Positions 6,543 through 12,885 of a DNA stretch of 26,975 bases are shown piece by piece (position 1 is the stretch's first letter; every line of letters begins with the position of its first letter). The translations under genes were made by a program, and so were the position numbers. Where the stretch lies: positions 1 through 26,975 of the IMG/VR virus record IMGVR_UViG_3300035126_000446, one strand, 5' to 3'. This stretch comes from a virus. The notes below the pieces were generated by a model, which was given only the letters and a program-made list of their open reading frames with translations, did no database searches and had not been told where the DNA came from.

Positions 6543-6644
6543 ATGAATCCACACGATACACCAGACATTATGATTGCCATGCTCATAGCATGGCTACTTG
6601 GAACCATTGCCCTTTTCGCCGTAGCAATAATGCTGTGGTACTAA
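6543..6644 (+). CDS. Tiny single-pass membrane protein
   Basis: 33 residues from the ATG at 6543: a short polar head (MNPHDTPD) then one continuous hydrophobic helix IMIAMLIAWLLGTIALFAVA ending IMLWY. An in-frame ATG at 6516 would overlap the upstream gene and add nine residues. Phages often encode such mini membrane proteins, but no function can be given. Support is the 19-base spacing after the GP88-like gene and the clear membrane segment. Confidence 0.45.
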   Translation: MNPHDTPDIMIAMLIAWLLGTIALFAVAIMLWY

Positions 6645-6671
6645 CAAAACAAAAACAAGAAAGATAAACAC

Positions 6672-6932
6672 ATGACAACCACCGAAACAACAGACCTCGC
6701 TAGCCTTTCTCTTTCCAGCATCGCACGCCTCATCCGCAAACATTGGGCAAAAGTTAATTTTGCCGCCGTGCCTTATCTTGATGCAATGTCCACATTGCAC
6801 AACATCGCCGACTCATACGGTTACGACAACGGAAAGGGCATCGTGCGTTATTTCTTGTCTAACGCCTCATCCTTTCGCGGTGACGTCGCTAAGCAGATCA
6901 AAGCAGAATTAAAGCGCCGCCTTTCCGAATAG
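6672..6932 (+). CDS. Conserved small phage protein (AVPYLDAM family)
   Basis: 86 residues, beginning MTTTETTDLASLSLSSIARL. It contains IRKHWAKVNFAAVPYLDAM, DSYGYDNGKGIVRYFLSNAS and an Arg/Lys-rich end (AKQIKAELKRRL). This pattern is one I associate with small proteins of phages and plasmids from several phyla; no biochemical role is known to me. The start follows an A-rich leader (AAAACAAAAACAAG). Confidence 0.65.
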   Translation: MTTTETTDLASLSLSSIARLIRKHWAKVNFAAVPYLDAMSTLHNIADSYGYDNGKGIVRYFLSNASSFRGDVAKQIKAELKRRLSE

Positions 6933-6942
6933 CCCGCGCCAG

Positions 6943-6990
6943 CGGCCTCACCGCAAAGGCGAGGCCGTAAGCGTGGACTAAACCGCCACG
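6943..6990 (+). other. Two consecutive hairpins between small genes
   Basis: CGGCCTC (6943-6949) pairs with GAGGCCG (6961-6967) over an 11-base loop, and CGTGG (6972-6976) with CCACG (6986-6990) over a 9-base loop. No T-run follows, so simple termination is unlikely; an RNA processing or stabilising structure upstream of the gene at 7011 is possible. Confidence 0.4.
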
Positions 6991-7010
6991 AACAAACCAA
7001 AACCAAACAC

Positions 7011-7160
7011 ATGAGAACAGAACCGAATAACCTACGCCTTCATTACCTAGCAGCCTCACGCCAGCGCCAGCGCCAGCAGTTCCACCGCCAAGTCATTCTA
7101 TGGCTCTGGCTCTTTGCCGTCGCGGGAATCATCGCCGGGGCCGCCGCGTCTGCGCTGTGA
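7011..7160 (+). CDS. Small basic membrane protein
   Basis: 49 residues. A basic N-terminal half contains an RQRQRQ stretch encoded by a GCCAGC-type triple repeat. One hydrophobic helix follows (VILWLWLFAVAGIIAGAAAS), so it should be a single-pass inner-membrane protein with the positive end in the cytoplasm. The ATG follows the leader AAAACCAAACAC, the same type as its neighbours. No family recognised. Confidence 0.5.
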   Translation: MRTEPNNLRLHYLAASRQRQRQQFHRQVILWLWLFAVAGIIAGAAASAL

Positions 7161-7202
7161 AGATCAAAGAAACTAAAACCAAAAACGAAAGACAAAAACA
7201 TT

Positions 7203-7487
7203 ATGAGAACATCAAAAAAGACACTCGAAACGCTTTGCCGCTGGATCAACGAACGCACGGGTTCACCATTGGAGCCGTACACTCGTGACGAGTCCGGAAC
7301 CCTGCGCGCCAACGTTGGCAATTACCACTTATCGGGCGCATACGGCGGAGTCTGTCTCCATCGCATGCACAACGAAAGCGGCGGAGTCACCACGCCGCTA
7401 ATTCATGGGCACGTTCCAAAACGCGAACTTGAAACGGCAATGCGTGCGTTCCTGGCTGGTATAGATACGGTTCAAGAGTCGAAGTGA
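7203..7487 (+). CDS. Conserved small phage protein (HLSGAYGGVCLHRM motif)
   Basis: 94 residues: a helical start (TLETLCRWINERTG), then NYHLSGAYGGVCLHRM and HVPKRELETAMRAFLAGI. The same motif string is familiar from short proteins in phages of diverse bacteria; function unknown. The ATG follows an A-rich leader. Two hairpins lie just after its stop. Confidence 0.65.
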   Translation: MRTSKKTLETLCRWINERTGSPLEPYTRDESGTLRANVGNYHLSGAYGGVCLHRMHNESGGVTTPLIHGHVPKRELETAMRAFLAGIDTVQESK

Positions 7488-7496
7488 ATAGTCGAA

Positions 7497-7534
7497 ACCG
7501 CTGCGGCGGTCTTTTCGGGTTAGCCTCCCGAAAA
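7497..7534 (+). terminator. Tandem hairpins, possible weak terminator or processing site
   Basis: ACCGC (7497-7501) pairs with GCGGT (7506-7510) over TGCG and is followed by CTTTT. Directly after, TTTTCGGG (7512-7519) pairs perfectly with CCCGAAAA (7527-7534) over 7 bases. The first could act as a weak terminator. The second uses the T-run as its own arm, so the two structures compete, as in attenuators. Confidence 0.45.
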
Positions 7535-7569
7535 CTGATGAGATAGGCTAAAACCAAAAACGAAAACAT

Positions 7570-7905
7570 ATGATCCTAAATCACAATCCCGCAGAATTCT
7601 GCGCCGTAAACTGCATCGTAGGGCTAGCCATAGACCGGCTTCCATCTGGAAAAATCATGGCATGCGAAGTCCGAAAAGATGAGGCTGGCGAGCTTCGAGT
7701 GCCCATCGAGCAGATGAGTCTGGAAGACCTTTACGCCTTAGCCGCTCGCCTCCATCTGGAAATCTTGCCATCCAAGTTCGCAAGCCGTCAAGAAATGGAC
7801 TCGCACCGGGCGCACGTCCGACGCTTGGCGGAGCGTTCAAACGAGGCACGAGAAATGCGAGGCGCTCGCGAAACTCCAGCGTGGGCCGTTCCTGATAAAG
7901 CCTAA
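7570..7905 (+). CDS. Unknown 111-residue protein
   Basis: No family recognised. A strand-rich N-terminus (FCAVNCIVGLAIDRLPSG), a middle helix (SLEDLYALAARLHLEIL) and a strongly charged Arg/Glu-rich C-terminal helix (HVRRLAERSNEAREMRGARE), ending Ala/Pro. The ATG follows AAAACGAAAACAT. A cytosolic, possibly nucleic-acid-contacting protein. Confidence 0.55.
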   Translation: MILNHNPAEFCAVNCIVGLAIDRLPSGKIMACEVRKDEAGELRVPIEQMSLEDLYALAARLHLEILPSKFASRQEMDSHRAHVRRLAERSNEAREMRGARETPAWAVPDKA

Positions 7906-7996
7906 ATATCGCCCGTTTGCTATCTTTGTGGACTGGACAGCCACCAAGATGGCAAGAGGGCGCGATTATGCGCCGAGAAAACAAGAAAGAAATACC

Positions 7997-8275
7997 ATGA
8001 TTTACAAAGTTGAATTATTCACGCTAAAGTACGAGCGCCACACGCTCAAAGAAAAAAAGCAAGTCGGCACAGTTTTTCTGTCCGACTACTCGCTAAACGG
8101 AAGATTTGACGATATGGCAAGGGTAGCTTGCCAGAAAGCAGGAGTAATGGCCGACTCGTTTCGCGCGGATGGCTTGCAATCATGCCGTGATCGTTACCAT
8201 CCAGACAATGATTTACCGCCTAGCTGGCGTCATTTACCGGGCAAATGGGAACCGGTAATGGCTGGCATCTTTTAA
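7997..8275 (+). CDS. Unknown 92-residue protein
   Basis: The ATG at 7997 (MIYKVELFTLKYERHTLKEK) is preferred over the in-frame ATG at 7928, because it follows the usual A-rich leader and gives a folded-looking N-terminus of alternating strands. The C-terminus is polar with several Trp and Pro (LPPSWRHLPGKWEP). No family recognised. Confidence 0.55.
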   Translation: MIYKVELFTLKYERHTLKEKKQVGTVFLSDYSLNGRFDDMARVACQKAGVMADSFRADGLQSCRDRYHPDNDLPPSWRHLPGKWEPVMAGIF

Positions 8276-8279
8276 ATAT

Positions 8280-8450
8280 ATGACAACAAAAGCCGACAAG
8301 CTCGCCGCCTTCTTCGCTCTCCTGGCACAACGCCAGCGGGAGCACGAAGCGCGGCAAGCGCAGGAAAGACGCAAGGCCGAGGATCGCAAACTCGCCAAGT
8401 TCAAGCCCTGGTGGCAGGAAAGTGGAACAATAGCCGAAAACGAAATTTAA
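8280..8450 (+). CDS. Small highly charged helical protein
   Basis: 56 residues: one long helix rich in Arg, Glu, Lys and Gln (LAQRQREHEARQAQERRKAE), then KFKPWWQESG. It starts four bases after the preceding stop, at TATATG. Its TAA overlaps the stop of the opposed endonuclease gene. Composition suggests a nucleic-acid- or protein-binding peptide. Confidence 0.5.
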   Translation: MTTKADKLAAFFALLAQRQREHEARQAQERRKAEDRKLAKFKPWWQESGTIAENEI

Positions 8451-8884
8451 GCCCCACAAGAGCCGAAGCCGCAATTCGCAAGACGAAGAATTTCTATCGC
8501 TAGTTTCTTGCGGTGTTCTGATCTGTTTTGCTGATTTCCGCTATAAGTAACTACACGCAAATTTGCAATGCTGTTATCTTTTTTGATGGCGTTCATATGA
8601 TCTATGCAGCCATTTGGTGGCTCGCCGTAATAATGAACCCAAGCCAAACGATGCGCCCAATGATAAGTTCTAAATACTTTTACCTTTAAGTAACCTTTAC
8701 TATCCTTTCCAGCAATTTTCCCACCCTTCATTACCTTGGTTGATGTTGGGTGCCACTTCCAAAGTAATATTCCGGTTAATGGATCATAATCGAACATTTT
8801 TCTAACCAATTCTGCGCTTGGTAATTCATTGGTCTTGCCAATATAATTAAATGGGATTACGATTTTTTTAGCTTCTTCATTCAT
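8447..8884 (-). CDS. HNH homing endonuclease (HNH_3 type)
   Basis: 145 residues from the ATG at 8884; the frame extends to 8959. Features are VRKMFDYDPLTGILLWKW, GKIAGKDSKGYLKV, then AHRLAWVHYYGEPP, CIDHMNAIKKDNSIANLRVV and a final SGNQQN. This is the complete signature of the HNH_3 family (HRLxW, DHxxxxKxDNxxxNLR, NQxN), which nicks DNA through a metal-bound His-Me finger. It lies backwards inside a rightward gene series and meets the neighbouring gene stop to stop, the expected position for a free-standing homing endonuclease that has inserted between genes. Confidence 0.85.
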   Translation of the reverse strand: MNEEAKKIVIPFNYIGKTNELPSAELVRKMFDYDPLTGILLWKWHPTSTKVMKGGKIAGKDSKGYLKVKVFRTYHWAHRLAWVHYYGEPPNGCIDHMNAIKKDNSIANLRVVTYSGNQQNRSEHRKKLAIEILRLANCGFGSCGA

Positions 8885-8910
8885 GACGTTTATGAGTGTT
8901 GGGGTTAGAG

Positions 8911-8939
8911 GCCGCGAAGAAAGTCCAATTCCTCGCGGC
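8911..8939. other. Inverted repeat upstream of the homing endonuclease
   Basis: GCCGCGA (8911-8917) and TCGCGGC (8933-8939) are perfect arms around 15 bases, 26 bases upstream of the endonuclease ATG. It may be a terminator or RNA structure of the rightward transcript, or part of the inserted element. Confidence 0.4.
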
Positions 8940-9039
8940 TTCGTTATAGTTGCACGCAAATGATAATTTTCAATCTGAAATTAGGGCTGAAAAACAAATT
9001 GCACAAAGCGGACGAATGATTTAATATTGAATATACTAT

Positions 9040-9261
9040 ATGACAACCAAACAAGAGCCGATGCCGCTACTAACATACACAGAGAGATATGAAAAAGCTG
9101 AAAAGCTATTGCAAGACATTCTCTCCAGAGCCGCCAAGCAATATACTGACGGCGGAGAACGCAAATCCGCCAAAATTGGCGCCATGAAAGCAATTATAAT
9201 GCGCTGGGCCGCTCGTGAGCCTGAGTGTATGGAATCTCTCGAATACCTTTCAGTCCACTAA
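9040..9261 (+). CDS. Unknown small helical protein
   Basis: 73 residues, almost entirely helical: YTERYEKAEKLLQDILSRAA, then SAKIGAMKAIIMRWAARE. No family recognised. The ATG follows TATACTAT, and the start MTTK resembles that of the gene at 8280, though the proteins differ. The stop is one base before the next start (TAATATG). Confidence 0.55.
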   Translation: MTTKQEPMPLLTYTERYEKAEKLLQDILSRAAKQYTDGGERKSAKIGAMKAIIMRWAAREPECMESLEYLSVH

Positions 9262-9262
9262 T

Positions 9263-9481
9263 ATGAACCTAGCAGCACTACTAAAAAAACACCTCGATGA
9301 AGGTCCACACGGATCAGCAACTAAAATGGCTCGACTGATCGGCACTGATCGCCAGCGCCTCTACGAATGGGCCAGTGGCAAAGTGAAGCCGCGCAAAGAA
9401 ACGGTGCCAACGATTGTGGAATATTTGCAATCTTTGAAAGCGCCGAAAAAGCAACTGGACAAAGCGGACAAATCAGACTAA
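9263..9481 (+). CDS. Small helix-turn-helix protein
   Basis: 72 residues from the ATG at 9263. Residues ~14-50 (GPHGSATKMARLIGTDRQRL, then YEWASGKVKPRKETV) match a compact lambda-repressor-like helix-turn-helix, with ATKMARLIG as helix 2 and DRQRLYEW as helix 3. The C-terminus is Lys/Asp-rich. Probably a Cro-like DNA-binding protein in the early operon. The longer frame from 9215 runs into the previous gene and is less likely. Confidence 0.7.
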   Translation: MNLAALLKKHLDEGPHGSATKMARLIGTDRQRLYEWASGKVKPRKETVPTIVEYLQSLKAPKKQLDKADKSD

Positions 9482-9505
9482 CATTACAACTCAACCCGAT
9501 AAAAT

Positions 9506-9856
9506 ATGACACCAAGAGAAGCACTAAATGAACTGGCCGATGCAGCCTATAAAAACGCATCAGACAAAGGATTCCACGACGCGGATTACGAATACTCATC
9601 CGTCGAACTCTACTCCAAATGGACAGCAAATCTTCACGGAGAAATCAGCGAACTTTGGGAGGCAGCACGCAAGGGCCATCTTGAAAGCCAGTGCGACAAA
9701 GATTGCCCGCTTACCTGCGAAGAAGAGGAGTTTGCAGACATTATTATCCGTGTTTTGGATTCGTCTAAAGCGCGTGGCATCGACATTGGCAAAGCCGTCG
9801 AATTGAAGATGGCCTACAACGCAGGTCGCGAATACATGCACGGAAAGCTGGCATGA
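9506..9856 (+). CDS. MazG-like nucleotide pyrophosphohydrolase
   Basis: 116 residues. NLHGEISELWEAARKG supplies the first acidic metal-binding helix (E..EL.EA) and CEEEEFADIIIRVLDSSKAR the second (EEExxDxxxxxLD); a third helix follows (GKAVELKMAYNAGREYMHGK). This is the all-alpha NTP pyrophosphohydrolase fold. The family removes unwanted or modified nucleoside triphosphates; phage members may protect DNA synthesis or alter alarmone levels. The stop overlaps the next start (ATGA). Confidence 0.8.
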   Translation: MTPREALNELADAAYKNASDKGFHDADYEYSSVELYSKWTANLHGEISELWEAARKGHLESQCDKDCPLTCEEEEFADIIIRVLDSSKARGIDIGKAVELKMAYNAGREYMHGKLA

Positions 9857-10014
9857 ATGTAGATCGCACTCCTGGCGTTATCGCCGCACTTGATTACCTT
9901 GGCATTGATGTTGGCACTATGCCAGTCATCGGACGCACTAACCATCCATTTCCAAAGCGCAAACCGAATAACTGGAAGAGCATTATAGCAGCATTCAAAC
10001 TTAGGTTTAGTTAA
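9853..10014 (+). CDS. Small basic protein coupled to MazG
   Basis: 53 residues: DRTPGVIAALDYLGIDVGTM, then a Lys/Arg/Asn-rich stretch (HPFPKRKPNNWKSI) and a short hydrophobic helix. It starts in an ATGA overlap with the MazG-like gene, which supports expression. No family recognised. Confidence 0.5.
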   Translation: MNVDRTPGVIAALDYLGIDVGTMPVIGRTNHPFPKRKPNNWKSIIAAFKLRFS

Positions 10015-10037
10015 TTTCTCACCCACATACAAAACAC

Positions 10038-10775
10038 ATGAGCGACAACAATACAGAAACAAAACCAACGATTAAACAGCCGACTCTCAAGGAGATGATC
10101 GGCGGAGAAAAGTTCCGCGAGCAAGTAGCATTGGCATTGCCGAAGCACATGACTCCTGAGCGGTTCTCTCGCATTGCTCTCACAGCATTGCAGCGCACAC
10201 CAAAGTTGCAGGATTGCACGCAGGCAAGCCTATTCAAATGCTTGCTAGACCTTTCTGCCGCTGGCCTTGAACCAGATGGACGACGTGCTTATCTGATTCC
10301 ATACGGATCTGAATGCACTCTGATTTTGTCATATATTGGTATGATCGAGCTTGTCCGTCGCTCCGGTGATGTTGTCAGCATTCGCTCTGAACTCGTGTGT
10401 GAGAATGATGAGTTCGTATGGGAAAATGGCAAAATCACGCACAAGGTCGAGTGGCGTAAACCTCGTGGAGAAATCCAAGCTGTGTATGCAGAAGCCGTTC
10501 TCAAATCCGGCGAGACTCAAACCGCTACAATGACCAAGGATGAAGTGGATGCTATCCGCAAGCGTTCACGCTCTGGTAACTCTGGTCCATGGGTTACGGA
10601 TTACGGTGAGATGGCAAAGAAGACCACTTTGCGCCGACTGTGCAAACTGCTGCCGCTTGCTAGCGAGATCGCAGAGCACATCGAGAAAGATGGCGATGTC
10701 GTTCTTGAGCGCGATGTAACTCCAAAACCAACAGCAAGCCTTGCGCTGCCATCAATGCAGGAGGTGGCAGCATGA
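10038..10775 (+). CDS. recT: RecT-family single-strand annealing protein
   Basis: 245 residues. LPKHMTPERFSRIALTALQR, then KLQDCTQASLFKCLLDLSAA, GLEPDGRRAYLIPYG and LILSYIGMIELVRRSG are the RecT core in its usual order. VWREKPRGE-type strands follow (here VEWRKPRGEIQAVYA), and the C-terminal half carries GPWVTDYGEMAKKTTLRRLC. RecT proteins anneal complementary single strands and pair with a 5'-3' exonuclease; here that gene follows directly, with a 4-base ATGA overlap. The start follows an A-rich leader with no Shine-Dalgarno sequence. Confidence 0.92.
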   Translation: MSDNNTETKPTIKQPTLKEMIGGEKFREQVALALPKHMTPERFSRIALTALQRTPKLQDCTQASLFKCLLDLSAAGLEPDGRRAYLIPYGSECTLILSYIGMIELVRRSGDVVSIRSELVCENDEFVWENGKITHKVEWRKPRGEIQAVYAEAVLKSGETQTATMTKDEVDAIRKRSRSGNSGPWVTDYGEMAKKTTLRRLCKLLPLASEIAEHIEKDGDVVLERDVTPKPTASLALPSMQEVAA

Positions 10776-11566
10776 TCATCCTAGACGAACAAACATACCG
10801 CTCTCATCCGGCTGCTAATTTCAGCAGCTTGAAGACGATCCTCAAGTCCCCAAAGCATTATCAGTCATCGCTCAAGAAATCCTTTGAGCCAACGATTGAG
10901 ATGACCATGGGGACGATTATTCACGAAGCTATTCTCGAAGGCAAACCATACAGCCACACCGTTAAGCCTGTTGATATTGATCTTCGGACCAAAGAAGGAA
11001 AGGCATGGCGCGATAAACACGCTGGCATGACCATTCTTTCTCTGGCTGAGCATGCAACAGTTGTCCGCACTGTTGAGGCTGTCCGCAATAGCCCAGATGC
11101 TCAATACATGCTCAACCTGTGTAAGCAGCGTGAGGTGGGTATTGTGAGCAATTACAAGGGTGTTGAGATCAAAGGGCGTCTCGACGCATACGGCCAGGAT
11201 GAAAGTGGTAAGCCTATCATCGTTGACTTCAAAACAACGAGTGAAGCTGATCCTGAGCTATGGGGACGCAAGGCATTTGGTCTGCGCTACATGATGCAGA
11301 TGCAGTATTACAAGGCGTTGCTCTCACTTGAGCTTGGCCTTGATGTGGAACCGGCCTATTTTTGGCTGGTTGCTGAGACAAACGAAGCCGCAGACGTGTG
11401 CATTTATCAGCCGCCACCAGAGGCAATTGCCATTGGTCAGGCTCAAATGGACTACGCCGTCGAAACTTATAAGAAGTGTCTTGAAACCGGACAGTGGCAA
11501 GGATACGGTAAAGGAATCATCTCACTAGATGTACCAATCTGGGAGCAAAAACGCTGGTTAAAATAA
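10772..11566 (+). CDS. RecE/ExoVIII-like PD-(D/E)XK exonuclease
   Basis: 264 residues. SSLKTILKSPKHYQ and MGTIIHEAILEG give the N-terminal helix and conserved His. GRLDAYG (about residue 134) and IIVDFKTTSEADP (about 147-159) supply the catalytic Asp and D-x-K. MQMQYYKALL (about 173-183) is the Q-x-x-x-Y-type helix. This is the order of RecE-type and Cas4-like nucleases, which resect one strand to load RecT. It starts with ATGA inside recT. A strong Shine-Dalgarno sequence, AGGAGGTGG, lies 6-8 bases upstream, inside the recT coding end. Confidence 0.88.
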   Translation: MIILDEQTYRSHPAANFSSLKTILKSPKHYQSSLKKSFEPTIEMTMGTIIHEAILEGKPYSHTVKPVDIDLRTKEGKAWRDKHAGMTILSLAEHATVVRTVEAVRNSPDAQYMLNLCKQREVGIVSNYKGVEIKGRLDAYGQDESGKPIIVDFKTTSEADPELWGRKAFGLRYMMQMQYYKALLSLELGLDVEPAYFWLVAETNEAADVCIYQPPPEAIAIGQAQMDYAVETYKKCLETGQWQGYGKGIISLDVPIWEQKRWLK

Positions 11567-11576
11567 CAAAAACAAT

Positions 11577-11888
11577 ATGCCAACACCAATCATCATTAAA
11601 CTAGACGTAACCAAGCTCAAAAAAGAGTGGTTTTTCAAAGGAGCTAAGGGCACTTACGTTGACCTTGTGCTTTACGAAAATGATCGTGAATCACCTTACG
11701 GAGATACTCACACACTCAAACAGTCCCCAAATAAAGAGGCTCGTGATGCTGGAGAAAAGGCAATCATAGCTGGTAATGGAAAATGGATGCCGCAAAAAGG
11801 CGGATCTCGTTCTGCGCCAAAAACAGCAACACCAGCTAGAGAGCATCCATTGATGAAGGACGAAGATACCACTGATATTCCCTGGTAA
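11577..11888 (+). CDS. ssDNA-binding-like phage protein with SSB-type tail
   Basis: 103 residues. The strand-rich N-terminus (IKLDVTKLKKEWFFKGAKGT, YVDLVLYEND) and KQSPNKEARDAGEKA resemble small phage proteins found next to recombination genes. The tail (MKDEDTTDIPW) copies the acidic D-x-IP-aromatic tip of bacterial SSB, which recruits recombination and replication proteins. It sits 10 bases after the nuclease gene, so a RecT/nuclease/SSB-like set is likely. An OB fold is not proven. Confidence 0.6.
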   Translation: MPTPIIIKLDVTKLKKEWFFKGAKGTYVDLVLYENDRESPYGDTHTLKQSPNKEARDAGEKAIIAGNGKWMPQKGGSRSAPKTATPAREHPLMKDEDTTDIPW

Positions 11889-11906
11889 TCTAAATCAACA
11901 AGCCCG

Positions 11907-11940
11907 TTGGCCGAGGGTTAAAATATCGGCCAAACTTTTT
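11907..11940 (+). terminator. Intrinsic-terminator hairpin abutting the next start
   Basis: TTGGCCGA (11907-11914) and TCGGCCAA (11926-11933) form a perfect 8-base stem over an 11-base loop, followed by AC and five T (11936-11940). The next ATG is at 11943, only two bases later. It closes the recombination block. If transcription continues, the hairpin would also sit where a ribosome must bind. Confidence 0.7.
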
Positions 11941-11942
11941 AT

Positions 11943-12413
11943 ATGAAACCACCAAATCAACGAACCGCAACGATTGGAGATATGCTGATATTTGCTTCAC
12001 AGCAAAATGGCAAGGCAACGTCGAAAAAAGCATCGGCAATCATCTCTTATTGCCTTAGCAACATCACTGATCTTCAGCCTCTTTCTGAATTACCATGGCA
12101 GTCTCGCAAGTGGGCAGTTCCAGCTTGGCATGAGATTCAGCGTGTTGGAATCTTGGATAGGCTAGAATTGCTAAGTCCAGAGAAACCAAAGCCACTAGGA
12201 TATATTTCACCACCAATCTATCGTATCCGCTATCTTTGCAATATTCTTGGGCTGTATTATGGCAAGATCAATAGCCGAACGCTGATCACTCGTCAGCCAG
12301 TTGAGCTAGTTCAATCTATCTCTCACGCTTGCGATTCTGAATCCGCTTGCTTCGCCATGGATATTGATCAAAACGCCAAACCAACAACGCTATGTACGCT
12401 TCAGAACTCATAA
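11943..12413 (+). CDS. Unknown 156-residue protein
   Basis: The N-terminal ~100 residues look like a winged-helix domain: TIGDMLIFASQQNGKATSKK, ASAIISYCLSNITDL, then AWHEIQRVGILDRLELL. Ile/Tyr-rich strands follow. The C-terminus is Cys/Ser-rich and polar. No family recognised; a DNA-binding role is only a guess. The end overlaps the next gene by 22 bases. Confidence 0.5.
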   Translation: MKPPNQRTATIGDMLIFASQQNGKATSKKASAIISYCLSNITDLQPLSELPWQSRKWAVPAWHEIQRVGILDRLELLSPEKPKPLGYISPPIYRIRYLCNILGLYYGKINSRTLITRQPVELVQSISHACDSESACFAMDIDQNAKPTTLCTLQNS

Positions 12414-12556
12414 TCGAACTGCAACGGCTCGTCAAAATTCATGGTGATGTAACCGTGAGATGCGAAAATGAAAGCTCTGAATCAACCGTTTCGGATGTTC
12501 GTTACAAAAGTGGCGGTCCACTAAATAAACCAATCATCAAAATCATCTCTCAATGA
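12392..12556 (+). CDS. Small protein of the MYASELIxELQ type
   Basis: 54 residues: MYASELIIELQRLVKIHGDV, then VRCENESSESTVSDVRYKSG and a final Ile-rich strand. Short phage proteins beginning with this helix followed by HGDVxV are common and uncharacterised. It overlaps the previous gene by 22 bases and the next by four (ATGA). Confidence 0.6.
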   Translation: MYASELIIELQRLVKIHGDVTVRCENESSESTVSDVRYKSGGPLNKPIIKIISQ

Positions 12557-12747
12557 AACTTACTATTGAACCAACAATCAATCCTCCGCGAGAAGGCATA
12601 CCATCACCAACGATCTCGATTGAGATTCCAGATGATGATATGACATGCCGAGCCACCATTATGGACTTGGTGTTTCCATTGCTCAGTGCTGCATATCCAA
12701 GTAGCAACGTGCGTAATTATTTCAATACAGACGAAATCGACCTATGA
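12553..12747 (+). CDS. Unknown small acidic protein
   Basis: 64 residues, with a strand-rich N-terminus (LTIEPTINPP, TISIEIPDDD) and a C-terminal helix and acidic end (FNTDEIDL). No family recognised. Its ATGA overlaps on both sides make it part of a coupled chain. Confidence 0.5.
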   Translation: MKLTIEPTINPPREGIPSPTISIEIPDDDMTCRATIMDLVFPLLSAAYPSSNVRNYFNTDEIDL

Positions 12748-12884
12748 CTCCCAGTAAAGAAAAGATCGCACTGTTTGATGACGCAATCGTCTATCACTCG
12801 TGCAAAGAGGAAATCAGCAAAGCTGAATCCGAATGGATTGAGTGGGCTAGAATTCGCGTGATTGAATTAGAAATGGAGGGATAA
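12744..12884 (+). CDS. Unknown small acidic helical protein
   Basis: 46 residues, mostly one amphipathic helix rich in Glu, Lys and Trp (EEISKAESEWIEWARIRVIE). It starts in an ATGA overlap. Its 3' end, ATGGAGGGATAA, provides a Shine-Dalgarno sequence for the GTG two bases beyond its stop. Confidence 0.45.
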   Translation: MTPSKEKIALFDDAIVYHSCKEEISKAESEWIEWARIRVIELEMEG

Positions 12885-12885
12885 T

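Noticed and set aside
6336-6644. 102-codon version of the mini membrane protein
   Set aside because: The first ~60 codons run inside the GP88-like gene; only the end with the membrane helix is believable.
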